Assembly: GCA_964499865.1 (NCBI GenBank)
Contig: CAZCPY010000030.1
Coordinates: 1-28,931, forward strand
Reading direction: 5' to 3'
DNA from: JANOGU01 sp964499865
GTDB taxonomy: Bacteria; Pseudomonadota; Alphaproteobacteria; Rhodobacterales; Rhodobacteraceae
DNA length: 28,931 nucleotides
Shown here: piece after piece, positions 15,826 through 23,654 of the stretch
How positions within the stretch are numbered: position 1 is the stretch's first letter
Layout: every line of letters begins with the position of its first letter
Position numbers and translations under genes: made by a program
The notes under the pieces: model-generated
Database searches by the model: none
What the model was told of the DNA's origin: nothing
What the model saw: the letters and a program-made list of their open reading frames with translations, nothing else

Positions 15826-15843
15826 GCTTGCCAACGGCTTGCC
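15826..15843. repeat. 11-bp-phased direct repeat upstream of the GTA promoter
   Basis: GCTTGCC occurs at 15826-15832 and again at 15837-15843, start-to-start 11 bp, i.e. one helical turn. The repeat ends 14 bp upstream of the candidate -35 box, with an A6 tract (15815-15820) between. This layout is typical of an activator binding the same DNA face twice. No protein assignment is possible from sequence. Confidence 0.5.
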
Positions 15844-15883
15844 GAACGCTCCTGCAACCATCTGTTAACCTTTGCGGCAGCCC

Positions 15884-17299
15884 TCAGGTGCCGCAGAAGG
15901 TCCGGTAGCCGGGGGCGCCGTCAGGCGCAGGCAGCGTGGCGGCCTCGCGCCCCGCCTCGGGGCCGAAGGGGTCCGCGACCTGCGCCACCAGCGCGTCGAA
16001 GGGTGCAAGGTCCCCCGCCTCGGCCGCCGCAAGCGCGGCCTCCACCAGATGGTTGCGCGGAATGACGCACGGGTTGGCCGCCCGCAGGTCCGCCCCGCGC
16101 GCCAGCCCGGCGCGCCACTGCGCCAGCCACCCCTCCAGCCCCCGCGGGTCCGCCAGCAGCGACCGCAAAGCCCCCTCGCGCCCCTCGGCGGCATCGGCCA
16201 GCGCGCGGAAGGCCAGCGTCCAGTCCGCCTGCCCCTCGATGATCTCCAGGAACCGCTCCGCCAGCGCGCCGTCCGCCTCCGCCAGCCCCAGCTTGGCCCG
16301 CATCACCCCGGCCCATTCCGCCCGGTAGCGCCCCGCCACGCCCTCCAGCACGCCCATGGCCTTCGCCACCGCCCGGTCAGCGTCAGGGTCGATCAGCGGC
16401 AAAAGCGCCTCGGCCAGCCGCGCCAGGTTCCAGCCCAGGATCAGCGGCTGGTTGGCATAGGCATAGCGGCCCTGATGGTCGATCGAGGAGAACACCGTCC
16501 CCGGCCGGTAGACCTCCATGAAGGCGCAGGGGCCATAGTCGATGGTCTCGCCGCTCGCCGCCATGTTGTCGGTGTTCATCACCCCGTGGATGAAGCCCAC
16601 GCCCATCCACTGCGCGATCAGCGCCGCCTGCCGCCCGGCCATCGCATCCAGGAACCCCAGCGCGTCATCCGGCGCGAGGCCGGGATAGTGACGGGCGACC
16701 GTATGGGCCAGCAGCCGCCGCACCTGCGCAAACTCCGACCGCGCGGCCAGGAACTGGAACGTGCCGATGCGGATATGGCTCGCCGCCACCCGCGCCAGCA
16801 CGGCGCCGGTCAGCGCCGTCTCGCGCCAGACCGTCTCGCCGGTCGCCACCGCCGCCAGCGCCCGCGTCGTCGGGATGCCGAGGGCATGCATCGCCTCGCC
16901 GATCACGTATTCCCGCAGCACCGGCCCCAGGGCCGCCTTGCCGTCGCCCCGGCGCGAGAACGGCGTCTGGCCCGACCCCTTCAGGGCGATGTCGCGCCTT
17001 TGCCCGTCGCGGCCCACCACCTCGCCCAGCAGCACCGCCCGCCCGTCCCCCAGCGACGGCGAAAACCCCCCGAACTGGTGTCCCGCATAGGCCTGCGCCA
17101 CGGGTTCCGCCCCCGGCGGCACGACCGCGCCCGAAAACCACCCCGCCGCACCCCGCTCCAGCGCGTCGGGGTCCAGCCCCAGATCCGCGGCCAAGGCCCG
17201 GTTCAGCCGCAACAGCCGCGGCGCCGGCGGCACCGCCGGGTCCTGCCGCACATAGGTGCCGGGCAGGTCGCGGACGTAGGAATTGTCAAAGGCGAACAT
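15884..17299 (-). CDS. selO: Protein adenylyltransferase SelO (YdiU/UPF0061)
   Basis: A pseudokinase-fold enzyme that transfers AMP from ATP to Ser/Thr/Tyr of target proteins, linked to redox homeostasis in characterised members. The 471-residue product has the full family set: AYAGHQFGGFSPSLGDGRA (about 70-88), nucleotide-binding K107 in ALKGSGQTPFSRRGDG, SHIRIGTFQ (R177), the catalytic HGVMNTDNM (D244, N245) and the metal-binding D254 in IDYGPCAFM. It ends FCGT, with the Cys that aligns with selenocysteine in eukaryotic SelO. The ATG at 17299 begins the conserved FAFDNSYVRDLP; the frame is open 23 codons further but without conserved sequence. It precedes the GTA cluster on the same strand. 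Confidence 0.95.
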   Translation of the reverse strand: MFAFDNSYVRDLPGTYVRQDPAVPPAPRLLRLNRALAADLGLDPDALERGAAGWFSGAVVPPGAEPVAQAYAGHQFGGFSPSLGDGRAVLLGEVVGRDGQRRDIALKGSGQTPFSRRGDGKAALGPVLREYVIGEAMHALGIPTTRALAAVATGETVWRETALTGAVLARVAASHIRIGTFQFLAARSEFAQVRRLLAHTVARHYPGLAPDDALGFLDAMAGRQAALIAQWMGVGFIHGVMNTDNMAASGETIDYGPCAFMEVYRPGTVFSSIDHQGRYAYANQPLILGWNLARLAEALLPLIDPDADRAVAKAMGVLEGVAGRYRAEWAGVMRAKLGLAEADGALAERFLEIIEGQADWTLAFRALADAAEGREGALRSLLADPRGLEGWLAQWRAGLARGADLRAANPCVIPRNHLVEAALAAAEAGDLAPFDALVAQVADPFGPEAGREAATLPAPDGAPGYRTFCGT

Positions 17300-17377
17300 G
17301 ACCCCGGATATGGCATCGGCCCGTCGCCTTGCCCAGAGCCTTCGGACCGGCCCCCGGATAGGCCACAAGACCGGCGC

Positions 17378-18265
17378 TCAGGCCCCCGTCAGCTCTGCCA
17401 GCCGCTTGCGGAACGCGGGCGCGCGCAGCCGCGCCACGACCGACCGGCACACCATCGCCTCGCGCCGCGGCCTGCCCGCGTCCCGCTGCAGGGCCAGCAT
17501 GCCGTGCAGGTAGGCGCCGTAGCTGCGCCGTCCCCGGATCGCGCGGGCAAAGGACGCAGGCGTCAGCCGCCCGTCCATCGCCTCGACGATCAGCCCGTCC
17601 AGCACGCCCAGCCTGCCAAGGACATGCTCCAGCCGCCCGCCCAGCCACCGCGCCCGCAGGGGCGTGACCCAGGGGCGGTGGAACAGCGCCGCATGCATCG
17701 CGTCCTCGGTCTCGGCCGGGTCATGGACCACGAAGGCCTGCCCCGCGCCTTCCAGCATCGCCGGCGCAAAACCGTAGCGCGAGGTGAAGTCCAGCCGCCG
17801 CGCCGCCAGATGGCGGCGGTCCCAGCCCGCCAGCGCGGGCGCCATCGTCGCCCGCGGCTGGATCGCCAGCACCCGCGCGCCGGGGGCCGCCACCGCATAG
17901 GCGCAGGCGGCATAGCCCGCGACGCCTTCGCCATAGAACAGCACGCGGTCGAAATCCTCGAAGAAGGCATCGTCGACCAGCCGGTCGACATAGCGCCAGA
18001 CCGCCGGATCGCGCCAGAAGGTCTCGCCCTCGGCCAGCATGCACAAGGCTGACCAGCCGTGCAGCGCCGCCAGCGCCAGCCCCTGCGGCGTCCCCTCGGC
18101 GCGCGGCTCGAAACTCACCAGCAGCGTCGTGCCCGCATCGGCAAAGGCCGCCCAGTGCCGCGGGCCCAGCGGCTCGACATAGCCGTCCTCGCCCACGGCG
18201 GCCTCCAGCGCCGCCTCCCAGCCGGCGCCGTCCGCCGCTCCGGCGGCCAGGATCTCTTCGGTCAT
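17378..18265 (-). CDS. Uncharacterised protein of a Rhodobacterales glycosyltransferase neighbourhood
   Basis: A 295-residue protein of a family I associate with Rhodobacterales surface-carbohydrate loci, often given doubtful names such as phosphoadenosine phosphosulfate reductase. A central alternating strand-helix stretch contains VLFYGEGVAGYAACAYAV (about 108-125) followed by ARVLAIQPRATMAP (about 130-143), recalling an alpha/beta-hydrolase nucleophile elbow. No Ser sits at the usual nucleophile place. VVHDPAETEDAMHAALF (about 179-195) offers Asp and His but no proven triad. The C-terminal 80 residues are Arg-rich and helical. The ATG is preceded by AAGGA and GGAGGG. It follows three glycosyltransferases, 124 bp after the last, with palindromic half-sites in the spacer. 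Function unknown. Confidence 0.8.
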   Translation of the reverse strand: MTEEILAAGAADGAGWEAALEAAVGEDGYVEPLGPRHWAAFADAGTTLLVSFEPRAEGTPQGLALAALHGWSALCMLAEGETFWRDPAVWRYVDRLVDDAFFEDFDRVLFYGEGVAGYAACAYAVAAPGARVLAIQPRATMAPALAGWDRRHLAARRLDFTSRYGFAPAMLEGAGQAFVVHDPAETEDAMHAALFHRPWVTPLRARWLGGRLEHVLGRLGVLDGLIVEAMDGRLTPASFARAIRGRRSYGAYLHGMLALQRDAGRPRREAMVCRSVVARLRAPAFRKRLAELTGA

Positions 18266-18297
18266 GGGTCCTTGCCCCCTCCCAGGGGTGCGTGGCA

Positions 18298-18324
18298 GCG
18301 ACATTCGGCAATGTCGCGCGACAT
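18298..18324. promoter_or_regulatory. Operator-like cluster of three GCGACAT half-sites
   Basis: GCGACATT (18298-18305), AATGTCGC (18310-18317) and GCGACAT (18318-18324) alternate in orientation. The first two form a perfect 8-bp inverted repeat with 4-nt spacer; the second and third form a gapless 14-bp palindrome, ATGTCGCGCGACAT. An outer inverted repeat GCGTGG / CCACGC (18290-18295, 18331-18336) frames the block. It lies 33-59 bp ahead of the uncharacterised gene's ATG, a likely place for a regulator, or for an mRNA stem. Confidence 0.6.
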
Positions 18325-18389
18325 CGCCTTCCACGCAAGCGGCAGGGCGGTGCAAGGTCCAGGCCGATTGTTTCCCCGGGACGGCGGCC

Positions 18390-19406
18390 TCAACCGCCCT
18401 GCAGCCCCCGGATGCGCGCTGCGGTCGCCGCATCCAGCACCCGCGCGGGCGGGGTCATCAGCAGGCGGCCATACAGCGCGCGCCAGGGCTCTCCGGCCAT
18501 CAGCGCGGCGAACCGCGCGCGCCGCCAGGCCACCGCCGCCGCATGCAGGGGCCCCAGCACCGGATCGGCGCGCAGGCCTTCCAGCACGGCCGACACCTCG
18601 GGCGCCAGGCGCAGGGCCGACAGGTCCTCGACCGCGCAGAAATTGCGCTCGACCCAGTAGGACACGTCCAGCGCATCCGCCTCGCGGTTGGCCCGGCCCC
18701 GGTCGGCCTTGACCACATAGGACTCCATCGCCCCCAGGGCATAGTGGTTGACCTGCGCCAGTCCGTAGACATCCGCCCCAAGCCCATGGAACGGCCGCCG
18801 CCCGTCCGCCGCCACCGGGCGGCCCGCGCCATCGGCAAAGACGGGCAGCGGCCGCGCGGGGTCGGGGTCGCGGGGGCGGTGCACGCCCAGCCTGCGGAAC
18901 GGCCCGTCGCCGCGGAACAAGGTCTTGACCTGCACCGCCCGCCAGGGCCAGTGCAGCACACGGGGGGCGGCGCGGGTGAAGACCTCGCGCACCGGCCGGT
19001 CCTCGAACCGCTCCACCCCCGCATTGCCGAACAACCGCCAGGTCAGCACGACCCCCTCGGCCCACGGCACCGCGGCCATCAGCGACGCCAGCGTGCCGTC
19101 GCCCGCCTGCACGGTGACGAACTCGTCGATGTCCAGCACCATCACCCAGTCCGCCGCCAGCCGCGCGGGATGGCGGTCCGCGGCCTTCAGCGCCGCCCAT
19201 TGCGGGCCGTGCGGATGGGGCCCGTCATTGCGCACATGCTCCAGCCAGCCAAGCGCCGCCAGACGGTCCAGCATCGCGTCGCTGCCGTCCTGGCAGTCGT
19301 TGGAAAACACCAGGAACCGCGAAAAGCCCAGCGCCCGGTGGTGCGCCAGCCACTCGAGCAGGAAGGCCCCCTCGTTGCGGACGGTCAGGATGCCAAGCGC
19401 AGACAC
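18390..19406 (-). CDS. GT-A type glycosyltransferase (family 2/92-like), paralogue 1
   Basis: A 338-residue glycosyltransferase of the 'MKNEG' type (family 2 / family 92-like). The N-terminal nucleotide-binding stretch is LTVRNEGAFLLEWLAHHRAL (7-26), followed by FSNDCQDGSD, the metal-binding DXD in VLDIDEFV (D92, D94), TWRLFGNAG, and the C-terminal QVNHYALGAMESYVVKADRG. It lacks membrane segments and should be cytoplasmic. The GTG start lies 22 bp inside the upstream paralogue, with only a weak ribosome site, so it is probably coupled. It shares all motif blocks with the two upstream genes, which indicates tandem duplication. Sugar donor and acceptor are unknown. Confidence 0.9.
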   Translation of the reverse strand: MSALGILTVRNEGAFLLEWLAHHRALGFSRFLVFSNDCQDGSDAMLDRLAALGWLEHVRNDGPHPHGPQWAALKAADRHPARLAADWVMVLDIDEFVTVQAGDGTLASLMAAVPWAEGVVLTWRLFGNAGVERFEDRPVREVFTRAAPRVLHWPWRAVQVKTLFRGDGPFRRLGVHRPRDPDPARPLPVFADGAGRPVAADGRRPFHGLGADVYGLAQVNHYALGAMESYVVKADRGRANREADALDVSYWVERNFCAVEDLSALRLAPEVSAVLEGLRADPVLGPLHAAAVAWRRARFAALMAGEPWRALYGRLLMTPPARVLDAATAARIRGLQGG

Positions 19407-20389
19407 CGGCCCTGACGTTCCGCAATGCCCGCCACCGTCTCGGCGTAGTCGGGGTTCTGCTTCAGTTCGGCGATCTTCGCCCGGTGCCAGTTGACGGCGG
19501 CGATGTGCAGAATGCGCAGCTCGTCATCCGCCATCAACCGTTCGCGGCACTCCGCGCTGCGGTCAGCATGGCGGCGGATCAGGTCGCAGCGCTCCTGCGC
19601 GATGTCGAACCGGTCCCAGTAGTCCAGGTTCATCGCCTGTTCGGTATGGTTCACCCGGCCCCGCTCGCGCTTCACCAGAAAGCTTTCGGCCGACCGCAGC
19701 GCGTAATGGTTGACCTGCGCGGCGCGCCAGTCGGACCAGACAAGGATCGTCTCGTTGCCCCCGGTATGGCGGCACCCGCCCGGCATCTCGGTCACGAAGG
19801 GACGGCCCAGCGCGGGATCGGGGATCGGCGCGTGGATGCCGGGACGCTGTACCCGAAGGTCGCCGCGGGCCAGCGACTTGCAATAGGACGGCGGCGCCAG
19901 GCCGATGCGGGCGGGCATCGCCTGGCCGCGGGTGAACTGCTGGCTGACGGGAATGTCCTCGTAGGCCTCGCGCCCGTCCGGCCCGAAGACGCGCCAGGCG
20001 ACCGAGATCACCTCGCATTCGGGGCTTGCCGCCGCGATCAGCGCATCGACCGACCCGTCGCCCAGCCGGATCGCGAGGAACTCGTCGGCATCGCAGGTAT
20101 AGACCCAGTCGGCCTCGGCCACTTCGGGGTAGCGCCGCGCCTGCTTCAGCGCCGACCGCTGCATCGAGGTGCGCGGCCAGGGCCGCGTCGCGTGGTGCCG
20201 CGCCAGGCCCATCGCCTCCAGCCGCTGCACCATGGCAACCGTGGGGTCGGCGCAGTCGTTGGTGCAGATCACCATCCGGTCAAAGCCCAGCGCCAGATGA
20301 TGCGCCGCCCAATCGACCAGGAAGGCGCCCTCGTTCTTCATCGTCGACAGGACGGTCTTGCCGCCCATCCGAGCATCCTTGCCGGCCAT
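19385..20389 (-). CDS. GT-A type glycosyltransferase (family 2/92-like), paralogue 2
   Basis: A 334-residue paralogue with the same order of motifs: STMKNEGAFLVDWAAHHLAL (15-34), CTNDCADPT, the DXD in TCDADEFLAI (D100, D102), VAWRVFGPDG, and QVNHYALRSAESFLVKRERG near the C-terminal third. No signal peptide or membrane helix. The ATG at 20389 has AGGG close upstream; an ATG seven codons later (20368) directly before the conserved fold is an alternative. The gene lies 50 bp after the large glycosyltransferase and overlaps the next by 22 bp, so the three likely form one operon. Confidence 0.9.
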   Translation of the reverse strand: MAGKDARMGGKTVLSTMKNEGAFLVDWAAHHLALGFDRMVICTNDCADPTVAMVQRLEAMGLARHHATRPWPRTSMQRSALKQARRYPEVAEADWVYTCDADEFLAIRLGDGSVDALIAAASPECEVISVAWRVFGPDGREAYEDIPVSQQFTRGQAMPARIGLAPPSYCKSLARGDLRVQRPGIHAPIPDPALGRPFVTEMPGGCRHTGGNETILVWSDWRAAQVNHYALRSAESFLVKRERGRVNHTEQAMNLDYWDRFDIAQERCDLIRRHADRSAECRERLMADDELRILHIAAVNWHRAKIAELKQNPDYAETVAGIAERQGRCLRLAS

Positions 20390-20439
20390 GATCCCTGCCC
20401 TCTGCCCTTGAAGGCCTGCGCCCGCCCGGACGCAAACCC

Positions 20440-22728
20440 TCAGTGCGGCTCTTCGTCCGGAACCGCGCCTTCGGCGACGGTGAAGAAGAAATCCGGCGGA
20501 ATTGTGTCCAAGTTCAACTCAATCGGAACGACCTGTGGCCCGGCGCGAAACACCGCGGCGCCGAAAAGCGCCTGCAGGGTGCACAGCTTCTCCATCCGGG
20601 CCGAGGTCAGCTCGGCATAGAACGCCGCCTGCTCCGCAACCTCGCGCAGCTCCGCAATCCGCTGGCGGTGCGCCGCGACACTGGCGCCGTGGGCGGCGCG
20701 GATGTCGGGGTCGGCCAGCAGGCGGTCCATCTCGGCCCGCAGCATCGGCAGCCGCGGCAGGATCGAGAGGTCCTCCTCGGCGTTCATGTTCATGCGGAAC
20801 CAGTAGTTCAGCCCCTGGTCGCGGTCGACATGGTTCACCCGCCCCCGGTCGCGCTTGACCAGAAAGCTTTCCGCCGACCGCACCGCGTAATGGTTCAGCT
20901 GCACCCAGTCGTACCCCCAGGTCTCGGTCGTGGACCGCCAGCCGTTGCGGAACATCGACCGCGGCATCGGGCGGCCCGACCCGTTCAGCCAGCGCACCTG
21001 GTCCCACAGGTCGGGCACCAGACCCTTGGGCCGGTGGACGCCCAGCTTCTTGAAGATCGCGATGTTGCGGAACAGCGTCTTGAAGCCCCAGGCCTGGTGC
21101 GGCTTGCGGATCACCTGCGGCGCGCAGCGGGTGAACTGCGCCGTCACCGGGCGGTCCTCGAAGCCATGCACGCCCGCGTTGCCGAACAGCCGCCAGGTGG
21201 CCGAGATCATGTTGGCCCCGGGCATGGCCGCCTCCATCGCCGCGCGCAGCGTGGGCAGGCGGCCGTCGCCCAGCCTGATGTTCAGGAACTCGTCCACATC
21301 CATGCAGATGCCCCAGCCCGCCTCCTGCATCACCGGCTCGTCCTCGGCGGCCTGCAAGGCGGCGTGCTGGGGCTTCAGGTCCATCTGCCGGAACGGGTTG
21401 TCGCGGTGCTGCACCAGCCCCTTGTCCTGCAACAGCGCCAGCATCCTGTCGGTGCCGTCGGTGCAGTCGTTGGTGTAGATCAGGAAATCATCGACCCCGA
21501 TCGCCCGGTGCCAGGCCAGCCACTCCAGGATGAACGGGCCCTCGTTCTTCATCGTCGTCACGATGGCGGTGCGCGCCGTGGGCTCGGCCCGCGGGCGCGA
21601 CACCGGCGGGCGCACCGGCTTCCACCCCGTCCGCGTGGCCAGCGCCAGAAGCTCCGGGTCCTCGACCAGCGAGGTCTTCGGCACCAGTTCCGCCGCCGCC
21701 CGCCCCGGCACCTTGACCGCCATCGCCCGCAGGAAGACATGGTCGTGCGCGGGGTCGGGCCTGGCATAGGCCACGCGCAGCAGCCGCCAGATGTTCTCCA
21801 GCCCCGCCTTTGCCGGCGCGCAGCCCCAGCGGCCGATCATCCGGCCCAGATCGAAGGGCTTGCAGATGTGGTCGGCAAACCGCGCAGGTGCCGCGTCCCG
21901 CACCCGCCAGGGATAGATGCGCCGGCCAAAGAGCGGGATCACGCCCCGCCGCGCCCCGACGCAGGCGTCAAACGCGGTGGGCCCCGCCCCCCGCGGCGCC
22001 AGCACGTCGCACACATCCAGCGTCAGCACCGCCCGCGCCTCGGCGAGGAAACGCCACTTCATCGCCTCCAGCACCAGCCCCTCGGCCATCGGCGCGCGCC
22101 AGGGGTCCGGTGCGGGGCGCTCCATCCGGTCCTTGCCGGGGGCGTCGGGGGCAAGGAGGGGGTGGTTCTCGGGCCCGATGTCGGCCTTGCCCAGCGGCAG
22201 CGGGCTGTCCACCACCACCACCGTCACCGCCAGCCCGCCCAGGGCCTGCGCCAGCGCCGGGCCGAAACCTTCGTCCGCAGGCGCGCGGTTGACGATGACG
22301 GCGCCGGTCAGCCCGTGGTCGCCCGCCATCAGCGCCAGCCCCTCGGCGACCTGCGCGGGCGTCTCGTCCCAGCGGAAGCCCAGCGTCGCGTTGGCGCCCT
22401 TCAGCAGCCCCGTCTCGCAGGGCGCGGGCGCCAGATCGAGGATGCCGCCATCCGCCAGCGCCACCACCGGCGGCCCCTCGAACAGGCCGAGCGTGCCCCC
22501 CGACACCTCGCGCAGGTCCAGCGGCAGCGCGAGGCCCGGCCGCCCGTCCGGCGCAAAGGCCCGCGGCGAGGTGCCGAGGCCAAGGAAGGCGCGGAACCGC
22601 CGCCCGTCGGCGTCCTCGACCGCGTCGATCAGGCGGGTGACGCCACCATGCCCGACGACGCGTGCCCCCAGTTCGCGCGCATGCACCTGCGCCCCGCCTG
22701 GGGACAGCCCCTGCCCCTTCGCCGCCAC
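20440..22728 (-). CDS. Large two-part glycosyltransferase, paralogue 3 with degenerate N-terminal half
   Basis: A protein of 762 residues from the GTG used here. The C-terminal half (about 385-762) is a complete paralogue of the two genes that follow: MKNEGPFILEWLAWHRAIG, YTNDCTDGTD, DXD in CMDVDEF (D477, D479), TWRLFGNAGVHGFEDRPV, QLNHYAVRSAESFLVKRDRG. The N-terminal half (1 to about 385) also resembles a glycosyltransferase core but carries LDVCD (D238-D241) where the DXD should be and lacks an MKNEG motif, so it is probably non-catalytic. The GTG at 22728 has GAGGGG 6 nt upstream; the frame is open to a TTG at 22824 with low-complexity, poorly conserved-looking sequence. It is the first gene of the three-glycosyltransferase run. 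Confidence 0.88.
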   Translation of the reverse strand: MAAKGQGLSPGGAQVHARELGARVVGHGGVTRLIDAVEDADGRRFRAFLGLGTSPRAFAPDGRPGLALPLDLREVSGGTLGLFEGPPVVALADGGILDLAPAPCETGLLKGANATLGFRWDETPAQVAEGLALMAGDHGLTGAVIVNRAPADEGFGPALAQALGGLAVTVVVVDSPLPLGKADIGPENHPLLAPDAPGKDRMERPAPDPWRAPMAEGLVLEAMKWRFLAEARAVLTLDVCDVLAPRGAGPTAFDACVGARRGVIPLFGRRIYPWRVRDAAPARFADHICKPFDLGRMIGRWGCAPAKAGLENIWRLLRVAYARPDPAHDHVFLRAMAVKVPGRAAAELVPKTSLVEDPELLALATRTGWKPVRPPVSRPRAEPTARTAIVTTMKNEGPFILEWLAWHRAIGVDDFLIYTNDCTDGTDRMLALLQDKGLVQHRDNPFRQMDLKPQHAALQAAEDEPVMQEAGWGICMDVDEFLNIRLGDGRLPTLRAAMEAAMPGANMISATWRLFGNAGVHGFEDRPVTAQFTRCAPQVIRKPHQAWGFKTLFRNIAIFKKLGVHRPKGLVPDLWDQVRWLNGSGRPMPRSMFRNGWRSTTETWGYDWVQLNHYAVRSAESFLVKRDRGRVNHVDRDQGLNYWFRMNMNAEEDLSILPRLPMLRAEMDRLLADPDIRAAHGASVAAHRQRIAELREVAEQAAFYAELTSARMEKLCTLQALFGAAVFRAGPQVVPIELNLDTIPPDFFFTVAEGAVPDEEPH

Positions 22729-22908
22729 GCCCTGCCCCTCGTCCACCGGACGGTCTGCCCGCCGCCCCTCGCGCGTGCAGGCTAACACGCCCGCCGCCGG
22801 GCTTCCTAGCGCAAGATCAGGCAAGGCGGACCGGTCGGTCGCCGGGCGCGTGCCCCCGCTCGTGGCGGGAGGACGAGGGTGGAGGGGGCTACCGGGGCGG
22901 CGGAAGCC

Positions 22909-23577
22909 TCAGGCCTGCGCCAATGCCCCCGCCAGGGCGCGGAACAGCACCGCGCCGTCGGTGCCGCCCTGGGCGGCGTCGATGGCGCGTTCGGGATGCG
23001 GCATCAGGCCCAGCACGCGGCGGTTGGCCGACAGCACGCCCGCGATCCGCTCGGCGGCGCCGTTGACCTCCTCGGCATAGCGCAGCGCCACGCGGCCCTC
23101 GCCGTTCAGGCGCGCCAGCGTGTCGGCGTCGGCCACATAGTTCCCGTCATGATGGGCGACCGGCAGGCGCAGCAGGTCCCCCGCCCGCCAGCCCGCGGTA
23201 AAGGGGCTCCCGGCCGTCTCGACCCTGAGCGACACGCTGCGGCAGACGAACCGCAGATGCGCGTTGCGCATCAGCGCGCCGGGCAGCAGGCCCATCTCGG
23301 TCAGGACCTGGAACCCGTTGCAGACGCCGATCACCGCGCCGCCGCGCGCGGCATGGGCGCGCACCGCCGCGGCGATCGGCGACTGCGCGGCGATGGCGCC
23401 GCAGCGCAGGTAGTCGCCGAACGAGAACCCGCCCGGCAGGCCCACGATGTCGGTGCCCGCGGGCAGGTCGGTGTCCTTGTGCCAGACGCGGGTGACCGCG
23501 GCGCCCGCGGCCGCGAAGGCGACCGCCAGGTCGCGGTCGCAGTTCGATCCCGGAAAGGTGACAACCGCCGCCCGCAT
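22909..23577 (-). CDS. purQ: Phosphoribosylformylglycinamidine synthase, glutaminase subunit
   Basis: PurQ releases ammonia from glutamine for the PurL/PurS complex in step four of purine synthesis. The 222-residue product is a complete class I glutamine amidotransferase: N-terminal VVTFPGSNCDRDLA, oxyanion LPGGFSFGDYLRCG, nucleophile C86 in GVCNGFQ, and the His/Glu of the triad in MPHPERA (H194, E196). PurS, often adjacent in related genomes, is not present next to it; the gene upstream is a CpXC-type protein 77 bp away. The ATG has a GGGGGCAGGG-type ribosome site. Confidence 0.97.
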   Translation of the reverse strand: MRAAVVTFPGSNCDRDLAVAFAAAGAAVTRVWHKDTDLPAGTDIVGLPGGFSFGDYLRCGAIAAQSPIAAAVRAHAARGGAVIGVCNGFQVLTEMGLLPGALMRNAHLRFVCRSVSLRVETAGSPFTAGWRAGDLLRLPVAHHDGNYVADADTLARLNGEGRVALRYAEEVNGAAERIAGVLSANRRVLGLMPHPERAIDAAQGGTDGAVLFRALAGALAQA

Positions 23578-23654
23578 GCCCTGCCCCCGTGTCAGCCCAG
23601 CCCCTCGCCCCTACCGCACCCGCAGGCCGAGGGCCAGAGTCAGAGTCCCGGGCC

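Noticed and set aside
17300..17368. 23-codon N-terminal extension of SelO
   Set aside because: Arg/Trp-rich and not part of the family; the ATG at 17299 directly begins the conserved N-terminus.
15872..18052. Plus-strand open frame of 726 codons opposite selO
   Set aside because: Antisense to selO and its neighbour, low-complexity Arg/Gln/His-rich, no family resemblance.
20443..22785. Plus-strand open frame of 780 codons opposite the large glycosyltransferase
   Set aside because: Exact antisense shadow of a gene with clear glycosyltransferase motifs; composition not protein-like.
23578..23654. A short purS gene upstream of purQ
   Set aside because: The 77-bp gap is too short for purS and shows no matching frame; the neighbouring gene is a CpXC protein.
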